A stretch of 7,656 nt of DNA from JAAZMA01 sp036720245 (lineage in GTDB: Bacteria; Bacillota; Clostridia; Tissierellales; Tepidimicrobiaceae): the NCBI GenBank assembly GCA_036720245.1, contig DAIMNI010000082.1:1-7656 (forward strand), written 5' to 3'. The first letter of the stretch is position 1. Every line of letters begins with the position of its first letter. A model generated the notes under the pieces. The model made no database searches, had not been told where the DNA came from, and saw nothing but the letters and a program-made list of their open reading frames with translations. Positions 5,836 to 7,656 of the stretch are shown here, piece after piece. The translations under genes and the position numbers were made by a program.

Positions 5836-7443
5836 TTACTTTTTTATTTCTACTATATCTTCACCAAAGAAATCTGTTACCCTTTGGATAGTATCTTCTT
5901 CTGTATTATTTTCCTCTTCATTAGAATCATCTACCATAATAAAATCAATACTAATATTTTTATTAAAGTATTCAGAAACTATTTTTTCTACCAAGGCCTT
6001 ATTATGCCCCTCAGATATTGCTGCCCTATGAAAACCATAACCATCACCAAAGCCAATTTCTAATTTATTATTGGAAAAAGAAACAGGTTTAGCTTCTCTT
6101 AGTAGACCATGGGTACTAGGTCTAGTGCTTCTAACAGCCTCTAGTACATTATCCCATTGGTTTTCAATGGTTTTAAAACTTAATTCCTTTCCATCATCTA
6201 TTATAGTTTTCTTTTCTACTTCTACTTTGGGTTTTTCTGTAGTTTTTTTAGCCTTAGGAATAGAAGTTTTAACACTAGATTTAGTTTCAGTAGTTAGGAT
6301 TTTCCCACTATTTATTATTTCTTCTAATTTTTTGACTCTTTCTTCTAAACCTTTGTTTTCTTCTATTTTTACTATTTTAATAATGGACATCTCAAGTATT
6401 ATTCTAGGCTGTGTAGCCCATTTAGCTTGATTTTCAGCGGCATTTAATATATCTAAGGCTTTTAAAATATAGTCTATGGACATTTTTTTAGACTGCTCTA
6501 TATATTTTTCTACTATATCCTCTTCCATATCTATTATTCCCATAGGATTATGAGAAGTTTTGACTATTAATAAATTTCTAAAGTGATAAATCAAATCCTT
6601 TATAAATTGGTTTATATCTTTCCCCATTTGAATTATATCATCTATATTAAATAAGGCTTTTTCTAATTCATTATCTATTATACTATCTACTAATGCAAAT
6701 AATATATCTGTATTAGCTATGCCTAAAATATCTAGAGCATCTTCGTATTTTAGTTCCCCTTCTTTATAGGAAATGCACTGATCTAGTAAACTTAAAGCAT
6801 CCCTCATGGAGCCATCAGAATTTCTAGCTATTAACCTTAGTGCCCTATCTTCCACTGAAATATCTAGTTCATTACATATATTATCCATATTTTTAGTAAT
6901 ATCTCCAGATTTTATCCTTTTAAAATCAAATTTTTGACATCTAGATAATATGGTTTGAGGGAGTTTTTCCGCTTCTGTAGTGGCTAATATAAATATTAGA
7001 TGTTCTGGAGGTTCCTCTAAGGTTTTTAAAAGGGCATTAAAAGCTGGTTCAGTTAACATATGAACCTCGTCTATTATATATATTTTATATTTAGTCCTAG
7101 ATGGTGGATATATTACTTTATCTCTTAATTCCCTAATATCGTCAATTCCCCTATTACTAGCTGCGTCCATTTCTATTACATCCATTATAGATTCATCTAA
7201 TATACCTTTACATATTTCACATTCATTGCAAGGATTTCCATCTATGGGATTTAGACAATTAACTGCTCTAGAAAAAATTTTGGCAGTAGAAGTTTTTCCT
7301 GTACCCTTAGTGCCAGAAAATAAATAAGCATGACCAATATTATTATTCTTTATTTGATTTTTAATTGTGGCGGTTATATGCTCTTGGCCTAATACTTCGT
7401 CGAAAATTTTAGGCCTATATTGTCTATATAATGCACGATACAT
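5836..7443 (-). CDS. dnaX: DNA polymerase III subunits gamma/tau (clamp-loader ATPase)
   Basis: DnaX is the AAA+ motor of the clamp loader, which places the beta clamp on primed DNA and, as tau, links polymerase and helicase. From the chosen start it has 535 residues. Visible features: YRQYRPKIFDEVLGQEHI N-terminus, Walker A GTKGTGKT (44-51), a zinc module with C63, C72, C75 and C78, Walker B IIDEVH (123-128), sensor 1 ILATTE (152-157), arginine finger R168 in LSRC, and sensor 2 GSMRDALSLLDQ (211-222). The clamp-loader collar domain follows to about 365, then a Lys/Thr/Glu-rich linker (about 370-420) and a tau-type C-terminal domain ending in an acidic tail. The ATG at 7443 has AAGGATG 6 bases upstream; an ATG at 7452 lies inside that site and is probably not used. 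First gene of the dnaX-ybaB-recR operon. An A7 run in the linker might allow a short gamma product. Confidence 0.97.
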   Translation of the reverse strand: MYRALYRQYRPKIFDEVLGQEHITATIKNQIKNNNIGHAYLFSGTKGTGKTSTAKIFSRAVNCLNPIDGNPCNECEICKGILDESIMDVIEMDAASNRGIDDIRELRDKVIYPPSRTKYKIYIIDEVHMLTEPAFNALLKTLEEPPEHLIFILATTEAEKLPQTILSRCQKFDFKRIKSGDITKNMDNICNELDISVEDRALRLIARNSDGSMRDALSLLDQCISYKEGELKYEDALDILGIANTDILFALVDSIIDNELEKALFNIDDIIQMGKDINQFIKDLIYHFRNLLIVKTSHNPMGIIDMEEDIVEKYIEQSKKMSIDYILKALDILNAAENQAKWATQPRIILEMSIIKIVKIEENKGLEERVKKLEEIINSGKILTTETKSSVKTSIPKAKKTTEKPKVEVEKKTIIDDGKELSFKTIENQWDNVLEAVRSTRPSTHGLLREAKPVSFSNNKLEIGFGDGYGFHRAAISEGHNKALVEKIVSEYFNKNISIDFIMVDDSNEEENNTEEDTIQRVTDFFGEDIVEIKK

Positions 7444-7449
7444 AGCATT

Positions 7450-7456
7450 CATCCTT
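7450..7456 (-). promoter_or_regulatory. Ribosome binding site deciding the dnaX start
   Basis: AAGGATG ends 6 bases before the ATG at 7443, while the ATG at 7452-7450 is the last part of the site and has no separate ribosome site upstream. Confidence 0.7.
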
Positions 7457-7474
7457 ATATTTTATAGTATATTT

Positions 7475-7483
7475 ATTATATCA
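7475..7483 (-). promoter_or_regulatory. Extended -10 promoter of dnaX-ybaB-recR
   Basis: On the minus strand TGA-TATAAT (7483-7475) is a consensus extended -10. No good -35 exists at 16-18 bases upstream (GTGTAA at 17), so the promoter would rely on the TGn motif. Predicted start is near 7468, about 25 bases before the dnaX ATG. Confidence 0.6.
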
Positions 7484-7497
7484 GATAATGTGGAGAA

Positions 7498-7656
7498 TTA
7501 CACTAAATTTTTATATAGTTCCATTAAAAATGCAGCTCTTTCAGATTCTGTAGAGAAGGCCTTATCTCTTTAGAATTCATTTATAATAGCATACTCTTGC
7601 AAATTTTTTAACAACACTGTAAAATCGGCATCGTTCATAGGTGGAGATAGAATGTG
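7498..7656 (-). pseudogene. 3' end of an unidentified gene, frame interrupted by a TAA
   Basis: Entering from the right edge, one minus frame is open for 28 codons and contains NDADFTVLLKNLQEYAIINEF, then meets TAA at 7572-7570. The same frame continues for 23 more codons (KAFSTESERAAFLMELYKNLV near its end) to a second TAA at 7500-7498. Both parts look coding: they favour purines at codon position 1 and give a balanced mix of charged and hydrophobic residues. The first stop differs from AAA (Lys) by one base, so it may be a nonsense mutation or a sequence error. Alternatively the gene really ends at 7570 and the rest is chance. I do not recognise the protein. The second stop lies just upstream of the dnaX promoter, and no terminator is visible between them. 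Confidence 0.35.

Noticed and set aside
5494..6430. Plus-strand open frames antisense to ybaB and dnaX (5494-5742, 5764-6063, 6071-6430)
   Set aside because: All are opposite well-conserved genes, lack ribosome sites and show low-complexity hydrophobic translations.
7367..7573. Plus-strand open frame of 68 codons across the dnaX start and promoter
   Set aside because: It overlaps the dnaX N-terminus and control region in antisense and has no ribosome site or recognisable family.
7444..7656. Possible SRP RNA (ffs) or tRNA-Ser upstream of dnaX, as found in some Firmicutes
   Set aside because: No GGAAGC-type SRP core or tRNA cloverleaf is present; instead the stretch holds coding-like sequence and a promoter.

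Overview
This window is AT-rich DNA of low-GC Firmicutes type. The genes use strong AGGAGG-like ribosome sites, TTG and GTG starts occur beside ATG, promoters are sigma-A-like, and dnaX-ybaB-recR stand in the order usual in Bacillota. Gene style suggests an anaerobic clostridial or Tissierellia-like bacterium; this is inference, as no rRNA or other marker is present. I see no tRNA, rRNA, CRISPR array, insertion sequence or phage gene.

Layout. On the minus strand, from the right edge leftwards, are the tail of an unidentified gene whose frame is broken by a stop (7656-7498), then dnaX, ybaB and recR (7443-4855). These three are separated by only 16-17 bases and form one replication/repair operon behind an extended -10 promoter. 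A plus-strand gene for a YdjM/DUF457-type membrane protein (4194-4778) converges on recR, with a strong hairpin terminator between them. Divergent from it is a minus-strand gene for a small FMN-binding-domain-like lipoprotein (4018-3605), closed by a perfect 44-base palindromic terminator. Next, behind its own near-consensus promoter, is a minus-strand operon of panB, panE and a large amidohydrolase that runs off the left edge (3444-1). No gene-free stretch exceeds 300 bases.

How the genes work together. DnaX (clamp-loader ATPase), YbaB (nucleoid-associated protein) and RecR (recombinational repair) are a housekeeping set. PanB and PanE catalyse consecutive steps from 2-oxoisovalerate to pantoate, the precursor of pantothenate and CoA; panC and panD are not in the window, and the third gene is an amidohydrolase of unknown substrate.

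Most of the window is ordinary core genome and I do not see a clearly new system. The points most worth a second look are the repeat-rich panB control region and the odd third gene of that operon, a one-mismatch LexA-like box over the -35 of the YdjM-like gene (the E. coli homologue is an SOS gene), the altered flavin-attachment-type motif of the lipoprotein, and the interrupted frame upstream of dnaX. In three genes (dnaX, recR, the lipoprotein) the longest reading frame begins inside the ribosome binding site; the corrected starts used here all give a 6-base spacer.
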